From NCBI GenBank assembly GCA_903813345.2, contig CAIIXF020000318.1, forward strand, positions 1 through 23,817: a DNA stretch of 23,817 bases, in the 5' to 3' direction. The notes beneath the pieces were generated by a model, which saw only the letters and a list, made by a program, of their open reading frames with translations, had not been told where the DNA came from and made no database searches. Made by a program: the position numbers and the translations under genes. The DNA is from Owenia fusiformis. Its lineage: Eukaryota > Annelida > Polychaeta > Sabellida > Oweniidae. This document shows positions 10,716 to 19,520 of the stretch, in pieces. Numbering within the stretch: the stretch's first letter is position 1; every line of letters begins with the position of its first letter.

Positions 10716-12443
10716 CTAGACATGTAAATTGAACAAGTTCAATTTAAGACTCCAGATTTCACATTTTTTAAGCTGAGTCATCCAGAACTTGTAAGCTGAG
10801 TCATTCAGAATAAGCTGAGTCAGCTAGAATATAGACATTTAGACAACTTTTAAGAAGGCTATCTTCGACTCTATTAGCTTAACATGGGGATATCATCATA
10901 TCGACTTTTCGAGACTTCAAACCGCTATAACTATCTAACCAGAAGTAAGATCGAAATTTGGTTTAAAGATTCTGATTCCTGAGAAAATTCTACCCTTAAT
11001 TCATAACTCATACGTTAAATTTGGATAATTTTTTATTTTGACCTACATTTCGGTCACCATATCTCAAAAGTGGGTCAAAAAACTTTCTGACGGCAGAAGG
11101 CTAACACTATAAGCACACTCTTTGCTACCTGTATACAAAATTTTGAAGCAAATCCTTAAAGTGTAATGTCAGAATCGCAAAAATAAGGAAAAACTATGAA
11201 TTTGACCTAGATTTTGACCAAGGCATTTTTGTGTCCAAATTTTAAAGCTAGATAGCCTTCGAGGTCCCCTCCTTTTATAGGCTTTCAGAATATTAAGCTG
11301 TACTCAGTCTTTATCTGGTATTTTACACTTCAAAAAATCCTTTTTCTCATTGACATAACATGGGGCACCAAATTTAGCGATTTTTGAGCTTTCAAAACCC
11401 CATAACTTTCGAACCGGAAGTCGGATCGTAATTTGGTTTGCGGATTTGGATTCCTGACAAAATTCTGCCCCTAATTCATAACTCATACGTTAAATTTGGA
11501 ATTTTTTTATTTTGACCTACTTTTTGGACACGCCATAACTTCCGAACCGGTAGTCGGATCGAAATTTGGTTTGCAGATTCGGATTCCTGAGAAGATTCTA
11601 CCCTTAATTCTTAACTCATACGTTGAATCTGGAGAACTTTTTATTTTGACCTACTTTTCGGACACCATATCTCAAAAGTGGGTCAAAATACTTTCTGACG
11701 GCAAAAGGCTAACACTATTAGCACACTCTTTGCTACCTGTATACAAAATTTTGAAGTAAATTATTAAAGTGTAGTGTCAGAATCGTAAAAATAAGGAAAA
11801 ACTATGAATTTGACCTTGATTTTGACCTAGGCATTTTGGTGTCCAAATTTTGAAGCTATGTAGCTTTTGAGGTCCCCTTCTTTTATAAGCATTCATTATG
11901 TTAAGCTGTACTCAGTCAATATCCTGTATTTTACACTTCGAAAAAGTCTTTTTTCCCATTGACTTAACATAGGCACCAAATTTAGCGATTTTTGAGCTTT
12001 CAAAACGCCATAACTTCCGAACCGGAAGTCCGATCCAAATTTGGTTTGCAGATTTGGATTCCTGAGAAAATTCTACATCTTTTTCATAGCTCACACATTC
12101 GATTTGGAGCATGTTTAGGCGTGACCTACATTTCGGACGCCGTATCTCAAAATCGGTAAGAGTAATCAAAATTCTGATGTCATATCTTTGATTCGCCTTT
12201 TTCTAAGCTACACGATGAAAAAAAGATGAAGGAGTTACGAAGAATATTGACGAAGATATGATGAAGAATGTTGAAAATGTAAGATTTGACCTAGTTCTTG
12301 ACCTTTGACCTAGATAAAAATTTGACCTAATTTCCCAGAAAGCCGGTTTCAGTCTTTAGTTAACCATGTAAGTTGGATTAAGTAAGCTGTTATAGTTGAC
12401 GAGAAATTTAGTGAGGAGGAAGAAAAAAGAATAATAATAATAA
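10716..12443 (+). repeat. Higher-order repeat unit D (1728 bp)
   Basis: Leader at 10716, the three TGAGTCA words including the 13-bp palindrome AGCTGAGTCAGCT (10813-10825), brick a, fused brick b (junction 11521-11540) and brick c with the ACTTCCG/CGGAAGT palindrome at 12013-12029. The tail has TGACCTTTGACCT at 12299-12311. Small length changes among units come mainly from the terminal AAT tract. Confidence 0.93.
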
Positions 12444-14463
12444 CTAGACATGTAAATTGAACAAGTTCAATTTAAGACTCCAGATTTAAAACTTTTTTTA
12501 AGCTGAGTCTTCCAAAATACTGTAAGCTGAAAAATTCAGAATAAGCTGAGTCATCTAGAATACAGACATTTAGACAACTCTTAAGTAGCTTATCTTCGTC
12601 TACATTGGCTTAACATGGGGATATCATAATATCGACTTTTCGAGACTTCAAACAGCTATGACTATCTAACCAGAATTTGGGTCGAAATTCGGTTTGCAGA
12701 TTCAAATTTCTGAGAAAATTCTACGTTTGTGTCATAACTCATACATTAAATTTTGAGAACTTTTTATGTTGACCTACTTTCCGGACGCCATTCCTCAAAA
12801 TCGGTAAGAGTAATCAAAAAAGACAGTTACAATAATGAAAGGACTGTCTTTAAGCTACATGATGAAAAAAGAGAAAGGAATAACGACGAATAGTGACAAA
12901 GATAATTGACATAACATGGGATATCAAAATACCAATTTTTTAATTTTTCAAAACGCCATTACTTCCAAACCGGGTGTCGGATTGAAATTTGATTTGCAGA
13001 TTTGGATTCCTGAGAAAATTCTACCCTTAATTCATAACTCATACGTTAAATTTGGAGAAACTTTCATGTTGACCTACTTTTCGGACACTATATCTCAAAA
13101 GTGGGTCAAAATACTTTCTGACGGCAAAAGGCTAACACTATTAGCACACTCTTTGCTACCTGTATACAAAATTTTGAATCAAATAATTAAAGTGTAGTGT
13201 CAGAATCGCAAAAATAAGTTAAAACTATAAATTTGACCTAGATTTTGACCTAGGCATTTTGGTGACCAAATTGTGAAGCTAGCTAGCTTTTGAGGTCCCT
13301 TTTTTCCCATTGCCATAACATGGGGCACCAAATTTAGCGATTTTTTTGCTACCTGTATACAAAATTTTGAATCAAATAATTAAAGTGTAGTGTCAGAATC
13401 GCAAAAATAAGTTAAAACTATAAATTTGACCTAGATTTTGACCTAGGCATTTTGGTGACCAAATTGTGAAGCTAGCTAGCTTTTGAGGTCCCTTTTTTCC
13501 CATTGCCATAACATGGGGCACCAAATTTAGCGATTTTTGAGCTTTCAAAACAACATAACTTCCAAACCAAAAGTCGGATTGAAATTTGGTTTGCAGATTC
13601 AGATTCCTGAGAAAATTCTACCCTTAATTCATAACTCATACGTTAAATTTGGAGAACTTTTTAGTTTGACCTACTTTTCGGACACCATATCTCAAAAGTG
13701 GGTCAAAATACTTTCTGACGGCAAAAGGCTAACACTATTAGCACACTCTTGGCTACATGTATACAAAATTTGGAAGAATATAATTAATCTGTAGTGTCAG
13801 AATCGCAAAAATAAGGAAAAACTTTGAATTTGACCTAGATTTTGACCTAGGCATTTTGGTGTCCAAATTTTTATGAAAAGAAGGTCTTGTGGTCCCTTTC
13901 TTTTATGGGCTTCCATTATGTTTAGCTGTGCTTAGTCTATATCTCGTATTTTACACTTCAAAAAAATATTTTTTCCCATTGAATTAACATGGGGCACCAA
14001 ATTTAGCGATTTTTGAATTTTCAAAACGCCATAACTTCTGAACCGGAAGTCAGATCGAAATTTGGTTTTCAGATTCGGAATCCTGAGAAAATTTCCTATA
14101 AGACTGATATGCTGGACATTGGATTCGGAGAAAAAATTTTTGGACCTCGTTTTCGGACACTGATATCTCGAAATCGGTTTGAGATACCAAAAAACTAAAT
14201 CGACCCTAGGTTTTCTACTTTTTTATGAGGAACACAATGAAAAAAACCAGGATCAAAAATATTGAAGGACGACCGAGTTAATGGGAAAAAGTGACAAAGT
14301 ACTGGATTTGACCTAGTTCTTGACCTTTGACCTAGATAAAAATTTGACCTAATTTCCCAGAAAGCCGGATACAGTCTTAAGTTAACCATGTAAGTTAGAT
14401 TAAGTAAGCTGTTATAGTTGACGAGAAATTTGGTAAGGAGGAAGAAAAAAGAATAATAATAAT
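12444..14463 (+). repeat. Diverged fifth composite unit (~2.0 kb)
   Basis: It has the same leader (CTAGACATG plus the 20-bp inverted repeat), but the TGAGTCA words are decayed (TGAGTCT, TGAAAAA, then one intact). The first brick (from 12609) has a terminal-type ending although it is first in order. Further bricks start at 12908, 13313 (a 193-bp truncated one), 13506 and 13984. The last is terminal type with TGACCTTTGACCT at 14321-14333. The fused brick b of units A-D is absent, so this unit did not come from the same recent amplification. Confidence 0.9.
13155..13540 (+). repeat. Recent 193-bp tandem duplication
   Basis: The segment from GCTACCTGTATACAAAATTT through CCCATTGCCATAACATGGGG to GCGATTTTT occurs twice with a period of 193 bp (13155-13347, 13348-13540). 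I saw no differences between copies. The junction is a T-run (GCGATTTTTTTGCTACC), where GCGATTTTT of one brick meets CTTTGCTACC of another. Microhomology-driven duplication is the simple explanation. Confidence 0.9.
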
Positions 14464-14990
14464 AAGAAAACAGGCAAAAACAATAGACTCCAGATTTTCA
14501 ATCTGGAGTCTAATAATAATAATAAAGAAAACAGGCAAAAACAATAGACTCCAGATTTTCAATCTGGAGTCTAATAATAATAATAAAGAAAACAGGCAAA
14601 AACAATAGACTCCAGATTTTCAATCTGGAGTCTAATAATAATAATAAAGAAAACAGGCAAAAACAATAGACTCCAGATTTTCAATCTGGAGTCTAATAAT
14701 AATAATAATAATAAAGAAAACAGGCAAAAACAATAGACTCCAGATTTTCAATCTGGAGTCTAATAAAGAAAACTGACGAAAGCAATAGACTCCAGATTTT
14801 CATCTGGAGTCTAATAATAATAATAATAATAATAAAGAAAACTGGCAAAAGCAATAGACTCCAGATTTTCATCTGGAGTCTAATAATAAAGAAAACTGAC
14901 GAAAGCAATAGACTCCAGATTTTCATCTGGAGTCTAATAAAGAAAACAGGCAAAAACAATAGACTCCAGATTTTCAATCTGGAGTCTAAT
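14464..14990. repeat. Nine-unit hairpin minisatellite with (AAT)n spacers
   Basis: Hairpins start at 14485, 14546, 14607, 14668, 14735, 14787, 14856, 14910 and 14961. Two linked subtypes exist. Units 1-5 and 9 have the spacer CAGGCAAAAACAAT with 12-bp arms (AGACTCCAGATT/AATCTGGAGTCT). Units 6-8 have CTGACGAAAGC or CTGGCAAAAGC with 11-bp arms. Units 1-4 are 61 bp apart; later spacing varies with the AAT tract. Long minus-strand open frames here just read through the repeat. Confidence 0.93.
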
Positions 14991-15134
14991 TATGAAAACA
15001 TGAAGGAGCGAATACACAAAGTTTATCAAATATTGTAAATCTACAAAGCTCCTGGAAAAATATTGGACGTAATATGGGGTTCTACTATAAATAACATAAC
15101 CACAGATACGCCATTACTACACAGCCAATCTCAA

Positions 15135-15257
15135 ACTGTACTGTACAGCGCTGTTTTTGAAACAGTACTGTACAGCGCTGTAAAAACAGTGCTGTACAGC
15201 GCTGTTTTCCAAAACAGTACTGTACAGCGCTGTAAAAACAGTACTGTACAGCGCTGT
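15135..15257. repeat. Five tandem copies of a double 10-bp palindrome
   Basis: Each 20-bp copy is ACAGTACTGT followed directly by ACAGCGCTGT, and each half is a perfect palindrome. Copies are 15135-15154 (first half ACTGTACTGT), 15162-15181, 15186-15205 (ACAGTGCTGT), 15214-15233 and 15238-15257. Start-to-start spacing is 27, 24, 28, 24, so long and short A/T spacers alternate. The second half is invariant in all five. The layout suits cooperative binding by a dimeric protein, but no specific factor is identified. Confidence 0.9.
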
Positions 15258-15282
15258 TTAAAGTGCCCGATAAAGTATAAAA

Positions 15283-15318
15283 TGCGCATGCGTCCAGGTG
15301 TTGATAAACTATAAATAG
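15283..15318 (+). promoter_or_regulatory. Candidate core promoter: NRF-1-like site and TATA box
   Basis: TGCGCATGCG (15283-15292) matches most of the palindromic NRF-1 consensus. TATAAATAG (15310-15318) is a textbook TATA box. CAAGGTAAG, a consensus splice donor, ends at 15350, about 30-40 bp past the TATA box. With the palindrome array just upstream, this could drive a rightward transcript with a very short first exon. No transcript evidence is available and such motifs occur by chance. Confidence 0.3.
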
Positions 15319-15483
15319 CGAAAATCCAGGGTTTGTCACCACAAGGTAAGCCAGGACGTGTTGAGAGAACAGCTAGTGTTGATATTGAATTTATATGTAG
15401 CCAGATAAGTTTCCTTATTGAAATTACATATGGTTATTAGCAATACTTTGTAGGTGCTAAATAATAAAATATTTAGAGTATAT

Positions 15484-15606
15484 ATGAGAGAAATTGGTCA
15501 TTTCGAACCTGTTGAAAAGTTTGTGGCTCTAGGCTACACCGGGGAATTTACTTCCATGAGTACACACATAAATGTGGGGTTCCCCAAGAGGTACGCGACA
15601 AGGTGA
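15484..15606 (+). CDS. Short open frame, 40 codons, uncertain
   Basis: An ATG at 15484 opens a 40-residue frame closed by TGA at 15604-15606. The peptide starts MREIGHFEPVEKFVALGYTG and ends GFPKRYATR. I do not recognise it. In its favour, the stretch is clearly richer in G+C than its surroundings, residue use looks protein-like, and it lies about 170 bp downstream of the TATA/donor candidate. Against it, the length is easily reached by chance, no homologue is known to me, there is no signal peptide, and the GC-rich patch (about 15510-15640) could equally be a fragment of an old transposon read in either direction. The KR pair near the end is not enough to call a neuropeptide. Confidence 0.18.
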   Translation: MREIGHFEPVEKFVALGYTGEFTSMSTHINVGFPKRYATR

Positions 15607-16400
15607 CCTGGCATCAAATGTGCGACTAAATGCTACTATCGAGAAGATAAAATAACGAATACGACAATAAGTTATTGCATGTGACAATTCCGAGCCTTCA
15701 TCTCACTGAAGTATTTTGAAGTGAAAATAGGATTTTTGTTTTGATACATGGATTCAGATGAACGTAACTTTATTCTGACAACTAATCAAAACTGAACAAA
15801 ATTGATTGTACGTAACAGACAATTTATTGTTTTACAATGTTTTGATTGGCTAAACGAATGAAACCAACAAATTATGACATGTGAAATGATAATTTTGAAA
15901 TGTAAAATTTAAAAGTGACAAACACAACCTCCCTATCCACTCTTTGGGAGCCCTAGTAAATTAGTAATATGTACATGCAGCAGTGGTAGTGTGCAGCTTA
16001 TCATCACACTACGCTTTGTATTCTAAAGCCTGTTGTTTGTAATAACACTGTTCACTCAACGTATGTTTTGTGTGTGCTATACGTAGCCGGGTCAGGCGCA
16101 CACTTTAAAACATGCTATACACTTAAATCCTAGTGCGTGATTTGGTCCTCATATCATTCCCACATGTAACAGAACATCGTGTGTATTTCCACGAACCCCA
16201 TCGGTTCCATCTACAACCTGAAACCACTTCCTTGATACTTTACGTAAACAGAACTCCAATGTTGGGCTAACATGGACAGGTAACTACTTAATGTAAGGGT
16301 CGATCTCTGGCGAGAGACTGCGAGAAGTGAGTTGGCGCCATATTTTTTTACTCACGAAGGCAGTTTTGATTTAAATTGGTGATTTTGATAACTTTCGACA
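15607..16400. other. AT-rich stretch with no supported gene
   Basis: Stops are frequent in all frames. The only structure I see is an imperfect inverted repeat near 16064-16113 (TGTTTTGTGTGTGC against GCGCACACTTTAAAACA) and GGCGCCATATTTTTTT at about 16335. Confidence 0.6.
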
Positions 16401-16401
16401 C

Positions 16402-16515
16402 TTGATCAGGCCTGATCAATCGTTATGGCAGCAAGAGTGATGAAGAGAGTCGAATGGCTGCAAAACTGAGGTTTATTTTATATTTGAACTCCACTGCAGT
16501 GCTGAGTATACTCAG
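16402..16515. repeat. Cluster of perfect palindromes
   Basis: TTGATCAGGCCTGATCAA (16402-16419, 18 bp, no loop) is followed about 75 bp later by CACTGCAGTG (16492-16501), which directly abuts CTGAGTATACTCAG (16502-16515). All are exact. They may be protein-binding sites or remnants of element ends. Confidence 0.75.
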
Positions 16516-16839
16516 TAGAAATATTGTGAATATTCGATTCTCAGATTTTCTTTTCTTTTGTCTTTGACTTTGAGTCAACTGAGTGTGCATTTGATTTGGT
16601 TATTTGGAACAGTTGATCTATGATTGATTTTCTTTGTGAGAATTATGTAATTTTTGGCCGGTAAATCTGGTCTGATTTTGATATGCTCAGCGCGCAGGTG
16701 ATATTTTATATGTGACTTCCACAAAACCTCTTGACTTACAGAGCGCCACCTTTTGACACTCGCACTATATAAAATACTAGAGAATATTGCTTTGTTATAA
16801 GAAGTGTATATTTGTAAGAATCTCTTGTAATGTGCAGTA

Positions 16840-17040
16840 ATCAGCAAAAATACTCAGCACATATAAACAGAGACATTACAGAGACAATACTCGCTGCATA
16901 TATGGAACACTCTGTATTTATAAGTATTGCTCCTCTTTATTTGTAAATCAGCACAAATAAGCACTGATTATACGTGGTGTTAAGAATACTCAAATAAATG
17001 GAAACGCAATACTCTGTAAGTGTGCAATATATTCACACAT
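16840..17040. repeat. Degenerate word cluster, inverted relative of 18929-19362
   Basis: The words AATACTCA, AATAAGCA and CTGCATATATGGAACAC occur here. The last (about 16893-16909) reappears in reverse complement at about 19337-19355, with flanking similarity (CAGAGACAAT against CAGACAATA). The two clusters look like diverged inverted copies of one repeat about 2.4 kb apart. Confidence 0.5.
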
Positions 17041-18022
17041 TATAATTGCTTCTTTCTGACTATATTAAGCTATTTCTAAGTTGCTCTGCTTATTTTTTAT
17101 CTGAACATCAAAATAAAAAACGAACTAGTTATGCGTATTTTTCTATTTAGCGTGATAAAACAATACAACTAAGAATGTTAGTACCGTAGTTCTTAATGAA
17201 TATGACTTTACCTGTGTATATTAAGCAACTACAGGATGGATTTCAAAACAATCTATTTTTACTATAATTGTAATTTTTCGACACCTTTACAGTCACACCG
17301 GAAAAGAGAGATCTTCCTTGTAGTTATCAATAAGTTGCTAATAACGAATACTTGTACAAACCCATGTTTTTCATGGAGATCGCACCCCCCACCCCCTCCG
17401 ACGGAAAGCTGGCTACACCGCTGAACTTGTTGTCTCTACTTTCAGAGTCAATGCAACCTAATTCTTCCTGAGAAGGTATTATAATTTAACAACCTGTTAC
17501 CACCGTTCGTATTAAATCTTGGATTATACATAGGAATTCAATTGTTTTTCAAATCGCCGCTTTGACTGTTTTCCATTCCTCATGATCAAAGCAAATGGAA
17601 GTCTAGACTCTTTTGGTCATGTTTTCGATTGCATTTAAAATCTACACATCAATTCAGTATCATAAAATATAAATCACTAGAGCGATGTCCAACATCTTTT
17701 AATCCGCTTAATAAGTTATCAAAACACATTCTTGCCTTTGAATTGAAGCCCATGTTAAATTCCTCCCGGTAAAGCTGGTATTTAAAAAAAGTTTGACAGG
17801 TAATGGAATCGAAAGAAGATTTTATGGTGTTTATGTTTCAATCAGTGTTGATTTCATTGTCTTATATAACTCATACAAAGGAGTTTTGTATTCCCGATGC
17901 ACTTGATCATAGTTTGCCCGGGATGGTGTGTTTATAATAAATTGATTTAAGTTTAAACAGAAAAGAAAGATAGTATTCTAATTTGAATTTTACGAACTGG
18001 GTTTAAAAGCCATACTGTGAGA
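17041..18022. other. AT-rich non-coding stretch with a C-rich patch
   Basis: No convincing gene. A C-rich run (17383-17399) followed by GGAAAGCTGGCTACACCGCT looks like a worn dispersed-repeat end. A strong splice-acceptor-like tract (CTTGTTGTCTCTACTTTCAG, 17426-17445) follows, but the open stretch after it is only 30 bp before a weak donor-like AAGGTATTA. Confidence 0.5.
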
Positions 18023-18098
18023 ATGTCAACACATTGGCACAATTTAGCCAGTCAGTCGTTTGCTCCAAGCCAGACCCAGGAACACGACGAAGCCTCTC
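18023..18098 (+). CDS. Candidate first coding exon (25 codons)
   Basis: ATG at 18023 has A at -3. It opens a frame of 25 codons plus one base, ending exactly at a strong splice donor (C/GTAAGTG, 18099-18105). The peptide begins MSTHWHNLASQSFAPSQTQE and then has HDEAS: polar, no membrane or signal features, and not recognised. The last 50 bp are markedly richer in G+C than the flanks, as expected for exonic DNA in an AT-rich genome. If real, the intron phase is 1 and the next exon lies to the right. An alternative is an internal exon starting after ATTTAG at 18048, though the pyrimidine tract there is poor. In-frame stop TGA follows immediately after the donor, so without splicing this is only a 27-codon frame. 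Confidence 0.28.
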
Positions 18099-18344
18099 GT
18101 AAGTGAAACTTCAGCTTGCTTTTTATTTCCCTTAATGGATAGATGATTGATTTTTGATATAAGTAGGTTACAATGAATAAAAAACACAATAAAGACACTT
18201 GGCAAATTGTTGTTAATATAAGAGTTGATCTTGATAATTTATTAAATTGATTGTCTTGGAATGTCCATGATACTGTATGGCTGACATAGTTTTCAAGATC
18301 GAGCAATATGCATACATTGATTAAGAGCATTAGTTCGCACCATT

Positions 18345-18610
18345 TTAAAGATAGAAATATAATGTTACATCATGTACAATGCAATGCAAATATATTTATT
18401 TAGCAGTATACAGGTTGGGCCAAAACATAATGAGTAAATCCATTTAAAAGTAAAATCATATAAGGTTAATCATTCGAGAGAGAATGTAATTTTCAATGAT
18501 TTGAAATAGGCATTCATAGTTTGGCTTACAAAGCTATCTATCAATAATTATGTATCGTTTTAAGGTAGAAATATAATTACAGTGCAATGTAAATATGACA
18601 ATATATGTAT
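18345..18610 (+). repeat. Diverged local duplication around TAGAAATATAAT
   Basis: A block near 18345-18400 (GATAGAAATATAAT, then ACAATGCAATGCAAATATAT) recurs near 18555-18610 (GGTAGAAATATAATTACA, then GTGCAATGTAAATATGACA). The period is about 210 bp. Function unknown; no gene is visible. Confidence 0.5.
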
Positions 18611-18928
18611 CAAGCGATGTGAATGGTGGATCACTACTACTCTGTACATAGAAATCTGAAGAAAATTTAAAAAATTATAAAAAACGTACAAAAGCTGTTT
18701 ATGTGCAATTTTTTCAAATCTATAAATACAAGTACAGTAAACCAAACCTATAGCTACAACACCCAAACGCTCATATATATGAATTTGCATATATTTGAAT
18801 TTACATTAACAGATACGTGTAAAATCCTATGCATAACTTGTGTTAACGTGAATAATCTCCCGTTTATGCCTGGGTCGATGCCCAATTCACAAAACAGCGT
18901 CTACGAGTCCTCCTAAATAAGCAAGAAT
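18611..18928. other. AT-rich stretch, nothing supported
   Basis: Short frames on both strands overlap each other and have random-looking composition. I see no exon signals worth calling. Confidence 0.5.
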
Positions 18929-19362
18929 ATGCATTTCTTGTGCTGCACATGATCATAAAGGAATGTCAAATATACCGATCTTGACTCCATATATGCTAAT
19001 GTAGTTAGTTTATATTCTTGTGCATGTCTCAATATACTCACATGCTGCATATTACTTATCTCAAAATATGCAGGAATACTCATGAAAAGTGGCATATATG
19101 CAGATCATATGCAAATATAACCAGTTTTAATTTCTCTATATATCTAGTATACTCAACTGCTTATATTTGTCTATCCCAAATATGCAGGTATATGCAGTTT
19201 CAGCGCTGCATATAAGCACAAGTAAACAGCAAATATGCAAAGTATGTCTAAATATAAGCAAATATACTCAGTGACAGTACCCGTATATGCAGTCAGTATT
19301 CTCCGTGGATGTTTGTTATATGCAGCTGCATATATGTGTGTTCCATATATGCAGTTATTGTC
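18929..19362. repeat. Dense cluster of ATATGCA / TGCATAT words
   Basis: At least a dozen ATATGCA or TGCATAT words occur within about 430 bp, mixed with AATATACTCA, AATATAAGCA and AAATATGCAGG. It includes an exact 18-bp palindrome, TATATGCAGCTGCATATA (19317-19334), and a perfect octamer ATGCAAAT (19109-19116), the classic POU-factor site. It looks like an old, degenerate minisatellite with a roughly 13-bp texture. Confidence 0.6.
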
Positions 19363-19520
19363 TGCGTTCTGTCAGTGATGATAACTGGTTATAACATGCA
19401 ATTCGAAGCAAGTAAACACTAGAATTGCTCGTTATTTGCAAGCAATATTCTTTATTTTACACAGTGTCGCTTTTGAAGGTTGAAATTTATGCTGTTTTAA
19501 TTGTAAGCGCTCATCATATA

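Noticed and set aside
6750-12169. Minus-strand frames of 85 codons in the terminal bricks (6750-7007, 10184-10441, 11912-12169)
   Set aside because: They overlap satellite sequence already explained by the repeat and are absent from the equivalent brick of unit B.
31-13794. Recurrent plus-strand frames of 85-93 codons (31-288, 6334-6597, 8058-8321, 11496-11759, 12916-13197, 13537-13794) with similar peptides
   Set aside because: They recur because the DNA repeats. Other bricks break the frame, differences are often non-conservative, two different upstream segments supply the start codon, and no signal of protein constraint is visible.
14464-14990. CRISPR-like array (regular palindromic repeats with spacers)
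   Set aside because: The spacers are the same low-complexity AAT and AAGAAAAC sequence, not unique, and the context is eukaryotic. It is a minisatellite.
15063-15342. Two 83-85-codon frames on opposite strands over the double-palindrome array
   Set aside because: Their repeated peptide words come from the 20-bp repeat read in different frames; palindromes create mirrored frames on both strands.
16424-16468. 14-codon frame with a fair start context (MAARVMKRVEWLQN)
   Set aside because: Too short and followed directly by TGA, with no donor site inside to suggest a spliced exon.
17426-17475. Small exon after a strong acceptor (17446-17475)
   Set aside because: Only 30 bp, the following donor AAGGTATTA is weak, and it adjoins a C-rich dispersed-repeat remnant. 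Insufficient evidence.
18052-18330. 92-codon minus-strand frame with a hydrophobic stretch
   Set aside because: Hydrophobic runs are expected from AT-rich DNA, there is no splice or promoter support, and it overlaps the better plus-strand exon candidate.
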